Shown here piece after piece: positions 8,739-17,283 of a stretch of DNA of 64,000 nucleotides (its first letter is position 1; each line of letters begins with the position of its first letter). The stretch is from Streptomyces sp. Ncost-T10-10d. GTDB taxonomy: Bacteria; Actinomycetota; Actinomycetes; Streptomycetales; Streptomycetaceae. The notes below the pieces were generated by a model. The model ran no database searches, had not been told where the DNA came from, and was given only the letters and a program-made list of their open reading frames with translations. The stretch covers positions 1-64,000 of the forward strand of contig NZ_FMDF01000220.1 in assembly GCF_900091955.1 (NCBI RefSeq), given 5' to 3'. The translations under genes were made by a program, and so were the position numbers.

Positions 8739-9203
8739 ATGAGCGAGACCCCGCCCAGCCTCCTGGGACTCACGACCTATCTGCTGTCCAAGACCGGCAA
8801 GACTGCACGGAGCCGGCTGGCAGCGCGACTGGCCGAGCGCGATCTGCGGCTCTGGCACATGGCCGTGCTGTCGGCGCTGGTCGATTTCGGCCCTCATGTA
8901 CAGCGGGAGCTGGCGTCACGGCTCGGGATCGACCGGAGCGACATGGTGAAGATCGTGGACGATCTGGCGGTGGCCGGACTTGTGGACCGGGCTCGCGACA
9001 CCGCCGACCGCCGCCGGGTGACCGTCACGACCACCCGGGCGGGCCGCGCGATGCTCGCGGACCTGCGGGCCGAGGCCCTGGTTGTGCAGGGGGAACTGCT
9101 TGCCCCCCTGACGGACCATGAACAGGGGCAGCTGGCAGCCCTGTTGAGACGAGTCCACGACCATGTCCACGAAGGGCCCGAAGAACCGCGGCCAGGTCGC
9201 TGA
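8739..9203 (+). CDS. MarR-family transcriptional regulator
   Basis: 154 residues. Winged helix-turn-helix with recognition region VQRELASRLGIDRSDMVKIV and wing DRARDTADRRRVTVTTTRAGR. The flanking helices form the MarR dimer interface. It likely represses itself and the divergent VOC gene through a site in the 58-base shared intergenic region, releasing on binding a small phenolic or similar ligand. The start is ATG 8739, preceded directly by a -10 box. A small possible ORF begins immediately after the stop. Confidence 0.9.
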   Translation: MSETPPSLLGLTTYLLSKTGKTARSRLAARLAERDLRLWHMAVLSALVDFGPHVQRELASRLGIDRSDMVKIVDDLAVAGLVDRARDTADRRRVTVTTTRAGRAMLADLRAEALVVQGELLAPLTDHEQGQLAALLRRVHDHVHEGPEEPRPGR

Positions 9204-9509
9204 GTGATTCCCCGAGTCCGGTGCGGCAGACTCTCCCGGGTGACCACAGCCGCGGCTCAGCCGCCTCGTGACCGTGCGCTCGGGCGCGGAATCTCCACCC
9301 TCATTCCGCAGGCCGCGACCGCAACCCCGGCCGAACATGCGGCGGCCGTACTGACGGCCATGCAGAGCGTTCCGGTCCGGGTGGGAGTCCTCCAGGCTGC
9401 AGCAGTGCTCCTGGAGGCGCGGGTGCGTGCGACGGAGGACGGCGCGGAGCGCGCGGCGGCAGCGACGACAGTCGCCATGCTGCGCAGCGCAATCGGTCAG
9501 GCCGGCTGA
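9204..9509 (+). CDS. small hypothetical protein downstream of marR
   Basis: Up to 101 residues; GTG 9204 abuts the marR stop, and GTG 9240 is an alternative giving about 89 residues. Alanine-rich, with likely helices AEHAAAVLTAMQSVPVRVGVL and RAAAATTVAMLRSAIG and no recognised domain. Third codon positions are strongly GC-biased in this frame, which supports coding, but no ribosome binding site is convincing. Translation coupling to marR is possible. Confidence 0.45.
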   Translation: MIPRVRCGRLSRVTTAAAQPPRDRALGRGISTLIPQAATATPAEHAAAVLTAMQSVPVRVGVLQAAAVLLEARVRATEDGAERAAAATTVAMLRSAIGQAG

Positions 9510-9562
9510 ACCAAGCAGCCGCGCCGGGAGTCGGCCCGGCGAAGAAGCTGGTGAGTCGCTCG

Positions 9563-10856
9563 TCAGCGCAGTACGTCGAGAGCCCGCACGCACGCGTCCG
9601 GATTCTCCCGCCAATAGTGCCAACTGTCCTCGTGGGACAGAACAGTGGCGAGGGCGTCCTCCAGCCCGAGACTCCGAGACCCGGCGAGCTCTCGTACGAT
9701 CACCACGGCTGCCGCCAGCCCGGCATGTCCCCCTTCGGCGAGGTACCCGAGGTCGGCCGCAGGGCGCTCGGTAACCGTCGTGCGCGCGGACTCCACCAGC
9801 GGTTTCAGCCACCGGGACCACTGACTGTAGGAGTCCTCCTTTCGGTCGTACCGCCGTCTCCAGCAGCGGTGCCAGTGCCTGAGTCAGACGTTCGAGATAG
9901 CTCGCTGCACTCTCCGTGACCCACGGATGTTCGGCGACGAAGTGTCCCCAACCGGTCTCCACGTCCAGCCAGTCGAGCCACCAGGTACCGGCGGGCCGCA
10001 GCCCTTCAGTACCACCAAGGACAAAGGTGTCCCGCACCAGTTCGTACCGCGGTGGACTGGCTTCCGCCAACAGGACGGCGTCGTACAGGTCCTTGCCCTG
10101 TGGGTACGCGTCAGTGACCAGCCAGAGCAGCTTCCAGGCCAGTGACAGTTCGGGGGATGCGGCCAGTACACGACACCCGGGACCGTCTCCCAGGGGCTGA
10201 AGATCAGTGAATGCCGCCCGGGCAGGCAGGGTCTCGTTGAACACCACATCGAGTTGTACGGTGCCGCCGGGCACGCCGGGGGCCGTCCAGGGCAGCAGCA
10301 TACGGCGGCCCGGAACCCGGTCATACGTCCAGATGTTCTCTGTCACCATGCCGGCCGCGTCGATCCGGACAGAGCCACGGGCTGCCGCTGCCGCGTCCCG
10401 GGCGATCGTGTCGAACAGGCCCGAGGTCCGGGGACCGTCCATGGCCCAGTCCTGAGGTGCGACGAGGAAGTCCAGGTCGCCCGGTTCACGAGCCGCTTCC
10501 CCGAACCAGGTAGCCATCAACACGCTGCCACGCAGCACAAGATGACTGCTCCACGGGCCGTCCGCGACAGCCGCGAGCACCGTATCCAGGGCAGTACGCC
10601 GCGCCTGGTGCCAGGCCCGGCCTGCCTCTTCGTCCTCGCCGTCGAATGTGGGGTCCCCTGCCCGGTAGGCGTTGGCGAACTGCTTCAGAGCGGGCTCGAA
10701 GATCACCGGGTGATTCATGCCCGCCGGAGCAGGCAGCAGCGTCCCGGGAAGGTCGGAGCTGCGTCGCGTCTCCTCGTCGAGGGGTACATGCGGGATCCGC
10801 GACGAACCGTGCCAAAGCCCGTGCCAGGAAGACGAGTTGTCGGCGGGGGGTTTCAT
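9563..10856 (-). pseudogene. AbiEii-like nucleotidyltransferase, frameshifted
   Basis: Start ATG 10856 has AGGAG upstream; an inner ATG at 10718 (MNHPVIFEPALKQF) is possible. The protein carries HLVLRGSVLMATWFGEAARE followed by PGDLDFLV, the glycine-serine and DxD motifs of the AbiEii/AbiGii nucleotidyltransferase family, whose members include the toxins of type IV toxin-antitoxin systems. Near 9842 a single extra base in a GGAGG run breaks the frame. The true C-terminus (YSQWSRWLKPL through SWHYWRENPDACVRALDVLR) continues in another frame to 9563. No antitoxin gene flanks it. It is either a recent pseudogene or a sequence error. Confidence 0.75.
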
Positions 10857-11012
10857 GGAGGGGCTCCTGACGGGAAATGTGCTGCTTTTCGCGTGACTCG
10901 CTGCGGCGGTTTCCGCGCCGGCACGCGCGAGTGCTCACAAGAGGATAGGTCCAGAGTTTGCATTGGCATGGACCTGATAGACGCTCTGGGCTACAGTCCG
11001 TTGCGGCACACT

Positions 11013-11028
11013 CTGAGAGCGCTCTCAG
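11013..11028. promoter_or_regulatory. 16-bp perfect palindrome, LacI-operator-like
   Basis: CTGAGAGCGCTCTCAG is a perfect palindrome with a central CG, about 75 bases upstream of the streptogrisin-like gene. Its core resembles Streptomyces LacI-family operators such as the CebR site (TGGGAGCGCTCCCA). No LacI gene is adjacent, so the regulator would act in trans. Confidence 0.6.
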
Positions 11029-11101
11029 GTGAGACCTCTCGGACGCCTGCTGTTCCTCCCCACGATGTCGGAACAACAGAAGGGCCATTCCCTTGAGATG
11101 C

Positions 11102-12265
11102 ATGACAGCCTTACGTGCGAGCCTTGCCGCCACTCTGGTCGTCGGAGCCTGGGCGACCGTAGGTCTCGCCTCTGCCTCTGCCTCCGCCGTGAACTCACAG
11201 GCCACTGCTCCCCGTGCCGATACCGCTCAAGCGCCGGCGTCCGCCGGACTGATCTCCGCCATGCGGAGGGATCTCGGCCTGACGGAAAGCCAGGTCAGGG
11301 CGCGTCTGGCCGCGGAAAAGGGGGCAACAGCCGTACAGGACAAGGCACAACGGGTCGCCGGATCGTCGTACGCAGGTTCCTGGTTCGACCCGGCCACGGG
11401 CAAACTCACCGTAGCCGTCACCGACGACAAGAGGGCCGGCGCCGTGGGAGCGGCCGGTGCGAGCGTCCGACTGGTGAGTCACAGCGCGCGGCAGCTCGAC
11501 GCGACCAAGGCGCAGCTCGACAGGTTGTCCGCGCCGGACGGAATCAGCAGTTGGCATGTCGACCCGAAGGTCAACCGGGTCGTCGTGAACGTTGTCGCAT
11601 CGGCAATGGGTGACAACGATGTCCGACGCTTCGTCGAACAGGCCCGCAAGGCCGGCCCCGTCCAGGTGAAGCAGACGCCCGAGGCGCCCAGAACCTTCTC
11701 CGCCGGGACTGTGGGCGGCGACCCGTACTACACGGGAAACGTCCGGTGCTCCATCGGCTTCTCCGTGTACGGCGGCTTCGTCACGGCAGGGCATTGCGGT
11801 CAGGCAGGCGCGGCGGTCAGCGGATGGGACGGCTCGGCCATCGGTAACTTCCAGGGATCGTCCTTCCCCGGTGACGACTACGCCTGGGTCAGCGTGGGCA
11901 ACGGCTGGTGGACGGTCCCCGTGGTCCTCGGCTGGGGCACCGTCTCCGACCAACTGGTCCGGGGCTCCGCAGAAGCACCCATCGGTGCCTCCATCTGCCG
12001 CTCCGGCTCCACGTCCCACTGGCACTGCGGCAATGTGCTGGCCACGAACGAGACCGTGAACTACAGCCAAGGTGCCGTCCACCAGATGACCAAGACGAGC
12101 GTCTGCGCCGAGCCGGGCGACTCGGGCGGATCCTTCATCAGCGGCGACCAGGCCCAAGGGGTCACGTCGGGCGGCTGGGGCAACTGCGGCAGTGGTGGCG
12201 AAACCTGGCATCAGCCGATCAACGAGATCCTTAACCGGTACGGGCTGACGCTGCACACGGCCTGA
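11102..12265 (+). CDS. streptogrisin-like secreted serine protease
   Basis: 387 residues from ATG 11102; TTG 11093 in the same frame is an alternative. A signal peptide (residues 1-30, core SLAATLVVGAWATVGLASA) precedes an alpha-lytic-type prodomain (LGLTESQVRARLAAEKGA onward), which normally folds the protease and is then cleaved. The S1E catalytic domain starts near residue 202, with His231 (TAGHC), Asp258/259 (GDDYAW) and Ser341 (GDSGGS) as the triad and disulfide cysteines at 216/232, 299/309 and 335/362. It is an extracellular endopeptidase of the streptogrisin group. A LacI-like palindrome lies upstream and a strong hairpin downstream. Confidence 0.93.
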   Translation: MTALRASLAATLVVGAWATVGLASASASAVNSQATAPRADTAQAPASAGLISAMRRDLGLTESQVRARLAAEKGATAVQDKAQRVAGSSYAGSWFDPATGKLTVAVTDDKRAGAVGAAGASVRLVSHSARQLDATKAQLDRLSAPDGISSWHVDPKVNRVVVNVVASAMGDNDVRRFVEQARKAGPVQVKQTPEAPRTFSAGTVGGDPYYTGNVRCSIGFSVYGGFVTAGHCGQAGAAVSGWDGSAIGNFQGSSFPGDDYAWVSVGNGWWTVPVVLGWGTVSDQLVRGSAEAPIGASICRSGSTSHWHCGNVLATNETVNYSQGAVHQMTKTSVCAEPGDSGGSFISGDQAQGVTSGGWGNCGSGGETWHQPINEILNRYGLTLHTA

Positions 12266-12308
12266 CGGTACGCAGGCGGGCTGGATCGGCCTTCCTGCCG
12301 GCTGTTCT

Positions 12309-12360
12309 CGAAGGGCCTGTCGCCGCGGGGGTTCGTCATTCCAGCGCGGCAGGCCCTTCG
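12309..12360 (+). terminator. terminator hairpin after protease gene
   Basis: CGAAGGGCCTG and CAGGCCCTTCG are exact reverse complements, and inside them CCGCG pairs with CGCGG, leaving a small TCG bulge and a 17-base loop. It lies about 45 bases after the protease stop. There is no U-tract, as is common in Streptomyces terminators. Confidence 0.75.
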
Positions 12361-12690
12361 GGGGAGAACGCCCAAGGTCGGGACAGGACGGCATGGCGAG
12401 GGGTGTCCTGCAAGGCCAGTCGAGCACGAAGCCACCTAAAACCGGCAGAAAAGGCCCGGGTCGCAGTGGCAACCCAGGGTGTCGATCAAACCCGAATGGT
12501 TCAAGGGGTTTGTTCGGTGCGGTTGTTCGGAGGCGGTAGGGGCGTGTGAGGGCGGGTCTTCTGGCTGAGCTACCGGTGCTTCGCCGTCCGGTTCATCCGG
12601 GTGTGACAGGTGTGCATGGGTTGTCACGTATTGGTCGAGTGCGTGTGGGTATCCAGGACCTGGGTATTCCGGCAGGGGCTGCGCAGACCG

Positions 12691-12723
12691 GAACCCCGGC
12701 CCGATTCCGGCAGGCCGGGGTTC
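12691..12723 (-). terminator. terminator hairpin after secreted-protein gene
   Basis: GAACCCCGGCC and GGCCGGGGTTC form a perfect 11-bp stem with an 11-base loop. It lies about 20 bases beyond the stop of the minus-strand gene ending at 12745. No U-tract. Confidence 0.7.
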
Positions 12724-12744
12724 TGTGTCACGCGAGTGTCTCGA

Positions 12745-13293
12745 TCACCGGCCGTCGTAGCCGCCGTCGTAGCCGCTGTCATAGTGGCGCGAGAGCACCC
12801 GGAAGCTGCCCACGACGCCGTCGCGGACGAAGACGCCGCCCCGGACGTGGCCGGGGATCACGCCGTCGCTGGAGCTGTGAGGTCCGACGGTGGCGATGGG
12901 GGCGCCGTTGTCGCAGGTGACCCCACGGAAGACCTCGATGGTCCTGCGACTGTCGTTGCGGATGTTGAAACTGTTGGAGCCGAGGCCGCTGACCACGGTG
13001 ATGCAGCCACCGGGGTCGTCGCTGTAAGTGCGCTCGTTGATCTGGATCCGACCCTCGTAGTAGTCCCGGTCGCCGTGGTCCCGGTCGCCATAGCCCCGGT
13101 CGTCGCTGCCCTTGCCTTCGTTGCCCTTGCCGGTGTCGCCGTCGAGCGCCGAAACGGGCGCGGTGGCCTGCTGGATGACAGGGGATGCGTAGGCCGGCTC
13201 GGTGGTGGCGGCCCAGGCGTAGGTGATGCCGGTGGCGGCCAGTGCCGAGGCGGCCGCGATGGCTGCGGTAACGACAGTGGAACGGGTAACCAT
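12745..13293 (-). CDS. secreted protein of unknown function
   Basis: 182 residues from ATG 13293 with GGAGAAG upstream. The signal peptide (MVTRSTVVTAAIAAASALA to about residue 36) is followed by a low-complexity charged linker rich in GDRDHGDRDYYEGR. A conserved C-terminal domain follows (CITVVSGLGSNSFNIRNDS, VEVFRGVTCDNGAP-like, GGVFVRDGVVGSF) with two cysteines that could pair outside the cell. No enzyme motif seen. The Asp/Gly/Arg-rich linker could bind metal or cell wall, but that is a guess. The gene ends at a perfect terminator hairpin and has no operon partner. Confidence 0.75.
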   Translation of the reverse strand: MVTRSTVVTAAIAAASALAATGITYAWAATTEPAYASPVIQQATAPVSALDGDTGKGNEGKGSDDRGYGDRDHGDRDYYEGRIQINERTYSDDPGGCITVVSGLGSNSFNIRNDSRRTIEVFRGVTCDNGAPIATVGPHSSSDGVIPGHVRGGVFVRDGVVGSFRVLSRHYDSGYDGGYDGR

Positions 13294-13972
13294 GTCACTT
13301 CTCCTGTCTCAGAGAGTCAGCCGAGGAGCCGGCCTGTGATTGAACGTAGTGACGGTCCCCATAGCTGTCATATTGGACACCTTGGAGGGTTGGTGCCGGG
13401 GCGCCGATCGGGTACACGAGGCACCCATATGCGATTGCGGGATAATCGTATGAGTGATCAATGTCCCTTATTTTTCGGCTGCTTGATGCATCATTAGCCC
13501 TTCCGGGCGACTTCCTGACAGACGCTCACCCCGGGTGACAGCGTGTCTGTGTTGACACTGTCCGGGCGAAAGGCGCACGCCGCCGTCCTGAATGCCCGTC
13601 ATTGATGGTCCCCTCGCCGTGACCTGCGGTGACGGCCCATAGAACCGCTGGCCGCCCCCGTCGCGCGACCGGTCCTTTGGAATCTGTGCCGGAGTTGAGT
13701 CAGAACCAGAATTCGGCGACATCCAGGTCTCGGGGATGAGGGGGATCTCGTCGCTGAGTGACAGAGTGGCCAGCTGCTTTTGTGACTCAACGTCAGAAAT
13801 GCCTATGACACAAGCATCCAGGCACGCCCATGCCCTGTGGGCGCCGAAGGCACCCATGAAGGGGGGTTTCCGGACACCCTGGGGGATCAGCTGGTGTCGG
13901 GGCTTCGTACGCGGCATCTGCGGTCTGTCGCACGGGTATGGACGAGGACGAAATCGTCCCTACACAGATTTG
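13294..13972. other. intergenic, no gene recognised
   Basis: About 680 bases between a secreted-protein gene and the lipocalin-like gene. Base composition is lower in GC than the surroundings. A 149-codon minus-strand frame (13468-13917) has no family resemblance, no ribosome binding site and poor codon bias. I see no RNA gene or repeat apart from the tandem repeat at its right end. Confidence 0.6.
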
Positions 13973-13996
13973 CCCAGAAGCCCAGAAGCCCAGAAG
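13973..13996 (+). repeat. three tandem copies of CCCAGAAG
   Basis: The 8-base unit CCCAGAAG occurs three times head to tail, ending five bases before the GGAAAGG ribosome binding site of the lipocalin-like gene. Such a repeat in a leader can vary in copy number and alter spacing between promoter and start. Confidence 0.85.
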
Positions 13997-14013
13997 CCCT
14001 GGAAAGGAAACAC

Positions 14014-14517
14014 GTGTACACCCCGTCCCGCACTGAACCGCACCACCGACCCGCCCACCGGCCGGATGCGGCCGAGCATCCGCTCGTAGGCGCTTGGCTG
14101 CTCAGCACCGTCGCCATCGTGGACATATCCGGTCACACGCTCGAACACCCCCTGGGGCAACGTCCGACAGGACTGCTCACCTACACCGCGGACGGCCATA
14201 TGTCCGTGAGCATGCTGAACCCGGACCCGGAGTCCGGCGCAGCAGCGGAGGCGGGGACGGGCGAGCCGGTCGACACGGCGACCCTGTTCAGGACATCTCC
14301 CTACCTGGGGTACGCCGGCGCCTACGAGGTAATGGGCGATTTGGTCGTTCACCACCTGCAGGTGGCGTCGTTACGTCCGTGGGTCGGCACCAAGCAGGAG
14401 CGCCGATGGAAAGTGGAGGGGAACCGATTAACCCTGCTTCCCCCGACCGAGGGGACCGGCGAGGAAGCGCGCACCCCGAGGCTTGTGTGGCACCGGCCGA
14501 CCGGGGACGCCACGTGA
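14014..14517 (+). CDS. lipocalin-like domain protein
   Basis: 167 residues from GTG 14014, chosen because GGAAAGGAAA lies immediately upstream and upstream codons are not Streptomyces-like. The domain starts HPLVGAWLLSTVAIVDISG, continues PTGLLTYTADGHMSVSMLNP and YAGAYEVMGDLVVHHLQVAS, and ends ERRWKVEGNRLTLLPP. This is the pattern of the bacterial lipocalin-like family (Lipocalin_5) that forms an up-and-down beta-barrel. Ligand unknown. Cytoplasmic, without signal peptide. Monocistronic. Confidence 0.82.
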   Translation: MYTPSRTEPHHRPAHRPDAAEHPLVGAWLLSTVAIVDISGHTLEHPLGQRPTGLLTYTADGHMSVSMLNPDPESGAAAEAGTGEPVDTATLFRTSPYLGYAGAYEVMGDLVVHHLQVASLRPWVGTKQERRWKVEGNRLTLLPPTEGTGEEARTPRLVWHRPTGDAT

Positions 14518-15656
14518 GCGACGAGGGGGTCCGGGTTCACCGGCCTTCGTGTCGGTCGCTTCCACTGCGTGGCGTGGGATGCGGCCTTGAGGACAGCTCC
14601 GCGCTGATCCTGCCCGCTGCGCGAATTCTCGGTAGCCGGTGACGGGGTTCGAGCGGGGGCTGCGCCGGCCGACGTGCTCCCGGCGTTCGCCCTCGGTCTT
14701 GCGGCCACGGCTCCTTACCGCTGGTCGGTTCGTACAGGCTGAGCGTGACGGCCGGCGACATGCTGCTGGATCTCATCGGTAGCCTTCGCCACGTTGGCCG
14801 GAGCGGCGCAGACGGACGCGAGGGGGACCGTCCGGCAGGCGAGGGGCGGCCAGTTGGGGTGGATGGTGCGCCCGCGCGGTCAGCACGACGGACTGGGCGG
14901 GCGCACTGCGGGTGACCGACCGCAGGCTCGCAGGCCCGGCACCGCGGTGCTTCGTGGCCCCTCCAGCTCCCGCACGACCCGGACTTCGAGAGTCGGTTGC
15001 CGAGCTTGCGCAGGCGCGCCCATGACCCAGACGCTGATCGGGTGTTCCGCTGAGCGGTGCGACCGGCACTGGGGCAACGGGCCGCCGCTTCTTTGTATCC
15101 GCCCCCACATTCCGCGAGAGAGACCCCGGAGCGCCGACGCCGGCTGGGGTGTCGCTCAGTTGTCCTCGCCGACCGTAAGGGAGCCCAGGTGGATATTCCA
15201 GCCAGGCTGTGACACAGGGGCCCCTGAACTCGGGTGTCACGACGAGCACTGGAACGAAAGGCGGGACCACCGGGCCCAGTAGGTAAGGCCTTTCACTCCT
15301 GAGAGGTTGCCGGTGACGTCGGTCACGTCGGTGATGCGGAGGTGCGGGGGAGGGGGCGGAGCACCCGGACGTGGGGAGGTCTCGCCGCCGCCGACCTGGG
15401 CCGCATCGCACCCGCAGTGAAGTGCAAGCTCAAGATGCGGCAGTACCGACCCCACCTGATCGACGGCTGCCTGAGCAGCACCGACGACCTCGTCCTGGAT
15501 CGCTGATCACGTCGAACGTTCGTCGAGGCGCTCCTGAAATGCTCTGTCGCTGCCCGACCTCCGGTCAACTCTGCGGCGTCGTGCCCGCACCACGTATACT
15601 CGGCCGCCGCTCCCCTCACCGGCGGAAGACGCCCGTACCCCGACAGAAGGTTCAAC
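14518..15656. other. eroded intergenic region
   Basis: About 1.1 kb. Open frames exist on both strands but none has a start site, codon bias or family motif I can support. A short plus-strand frame at about 15417-15506 reads VKCKLKMRQYRPHLIDGCL and may be the tail of a lost gene. No RNA gene recognised. Confidence 0.5.
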
Positions 15657-15818
15657 ATGAGTTCCGCAGACAGGTCCGAGGCACCGATCTACGCCAGGCT
15701 TGTGGAGGAGCATGGGGACGTTCCGGCCGAGACGCGCCGGGTGGCCGAGCAGACCTTGCGCGAGGCGAACCACGCGATCGACTTCAGCGGCGTGCGACCG
15801 CCGGTTACATACCGCTAG
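15657..15818 (+). CDS. small hypothetical protein, 53 aa
   Basis: ATG 15657 with AGAAGG eight bases upstream; stop TAG 15816-15818. The protein begins MSSADRSEAPIYARLVEEHG and ends AIDFSGVRPPVTYR. It is mostly helical and charged, with good third-position GC bias. I do not recognise a family. The region on both sides is degenerate, so it could also be the N-terminal stub of a longer gene cut by a frameshift. A possible -10 box TATACT lies about 60 bases upstream. Confidence 0.45.
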   Translation: MSSADRSEAPIYARLVEEHGDVPAETRRVAEQTLREANHAIDFSGVRPPVTYR

Positions 15819-16602
15819 CTCGGCACACGAGTCCCTCGTACAACTTGAGGGCCGCGATGGGTCCATGCGCTTCGTCGGCCAAGTGCGACTGTTCGAGAGT
15901 CTGTGGTCCGCGGCGTGCTGCTGCCCCACGAACGCCTCGCCGGGCAGCCCCTGCCCGGGCCTCGCGGGCGCGACGCATCGCGCGCAATCGGCGAACACAG
16001 CGGAGTCGGCTGAGGTGCGCCCGCGGCCCGGTCAATCAGTGCGACCTGTGCACGAGTCCGGCGGTGTCCCCGGGACCGCTGCCGCGACCACGGTCTGATC
16101 CGCAGGCTGCTGGGGCGGAACCGTAACGGAAGCGAAGCCTTGTGGGTCCGTATCCATCGCGGAGTGAACCACTTGATGGCCTGTCAGCAAGGATGTGATC
16201 TTGGAGGGCCTGCCTGTGGCGGTCCAGGCTTCGGGGTGACGAGAGCGTCGTCCGGGTCGAGGAAGGCGTTACACGCCTTCGGTTCCGGCCGCAGTTTGTG
16301 ATGGTCCGGCGAGCGGAATGCGCCCCGGACTCGTCCCCCAGTCCTTCGTCTTCGGGCTGCAGATCCTCGTCAACGGCCTGCGCGCACACGCCGAGGCGCT
16401 TACATGCAACGCCTGACACGCATGCCAGTCCCCACATGCGCCGAAACAATGGCCCTGACAGCAGGTCAAGTGGCGCCGGACCGGCGATGAACCGAGCACT
16501 TGCCCGGCAAGCAGCGCGGACTCGCCTCCGTGGCGACAGGAAGGAGCCGACACCCCCCTCAGCTGCACTGTCGCCGCATTGCACTCAGTCTGGATTTCAC
16601 AG
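15819..16602. other. eroded intergenic region
   Basis: About 780 bases without a supportable gene. Several short frames on both strands lack ribosome binding sites and family motifs. Together with the truncated MarC and IS110 pieces that follow, it looks like DNA left after insertion and deletion events. Confidence 0.5.
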
Positions 16603-16905
16603 GTGAACGCGCTCAGCTTCTCCGCCGCTCTGATCACCTTCATCTCGGTCGTCGGGCTGCCCAAGGTCCTGCTCTCCTTCGCCCACCTCGCGCAACTCCA
16701 CTCAACCCGCCAGCTGCGCACCATCGCCCTGATCTCCTGCGGCGCGGCGATCCTCATCGGCCTGGTGACCAGCTTCACCGCACCCTGGCTCCTGGACCTG
16801 TTCCACATCAGCACCTCCGCCCTCCTGCTCGCAGCCGTCAGCATCGACCTCGTCCTCGACGGCCTGCAAGAACTTGGGGTCGAGGGACTCGCGCGCGGCC
16901 ACTGA
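16603..16905 (+). pseudogene. MarC-family membrane protein, truncated
   Basis: From GTG 16603 the frame encodes about 100 residues with three hydrophobic helices: ALITFISVVGLPKVLLSF, then TIALISCGAAILIGLVTSF, then LFHISTSALLLAAVSIDLVL. The GLPKVLLSFAHL and HISTSALLLAAVSIDL blocks match the first half of MarC/SnatA-type inner-membrane proteins, which are usually about 200 residues. The frame ends abruptly after DGLQELGVEGLARGH, so the second half is missing. No ribosome binding site is seen. An intact short membrane protein is a less likely reading. Confidence 0.5.
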
Positions 16906-17091
16906 GAGCGGAACTCACTCGTACTTCCCCATCGGGGTCCGGCTGCCGTCCGTGGCTGCCGTGGCTGGGCCACTCAGCAACCCGCGACGACTCTGCCGCC
17001 GGATCGGGAAGGGCGGCCGAGACCGCTGTGTAAGGTCATGTCGGCGCGGTCGTCTGCGGCAGGACCTGCACACACGATCGTCTGGAGCACG

Positions 17092-17283
17092 ATGAACCTG
17101 ATCTGGGCCGTCGACATGGCCGACGGCGAACCCGCACTCGTCCTGGCTCTGCTCGCAGGCCACGACCAAGAGGTCCTTCACGCCACCGGCCGAGTCGTGA
17201 ACCCCCTCGGCGCCGGATACCGCCGCGAGGGCCGTACCGAAGCCCGCGATGCTATCGCCGACCGGGCCCGTATCTCATGGTGA
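17092..17283 (+). mobile_element. IS110-family transposase, N-terminal fragment
   Basis: The frame MNLIWAVDMADGEPALVLAL followed by GRVVNPLGAGYRREGRTEARDA matches the N-terminal DEDD domain of IS110 transposases (usual form: WAVDLADG, then VNRASGxYRGEGKTDAKDA). Only about 64 of some 400 residues remain, and the conserved Lys is replaced by Arg in GRTEARDA. The fragment ends at a stop that overlaps the start of the next gene. No inverted repeats or serine-domain half are present, so the element is dead. Confidence 0.7.

Noticed and set aside
8916..10856. 646-codon extension of the nucleotidyltransferase frame
   Set aside because: After the slip near 9842 the frame is antisense to a small ORF and marR and has no family similarity; the true C-terminus lies in another frame ending at 9563.
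12436..12627. 63-codon minus-strand frame between two terminators
   Set aside because: Pro/His-rich shadow composition, no ribosome binding site and no homology recognised.
13468..13917. 149-codon minus-strand frame in the lower-GC region
   Set aside because: Third-position GC is not raised, no start site, no motif; the region is better described as non-coding.
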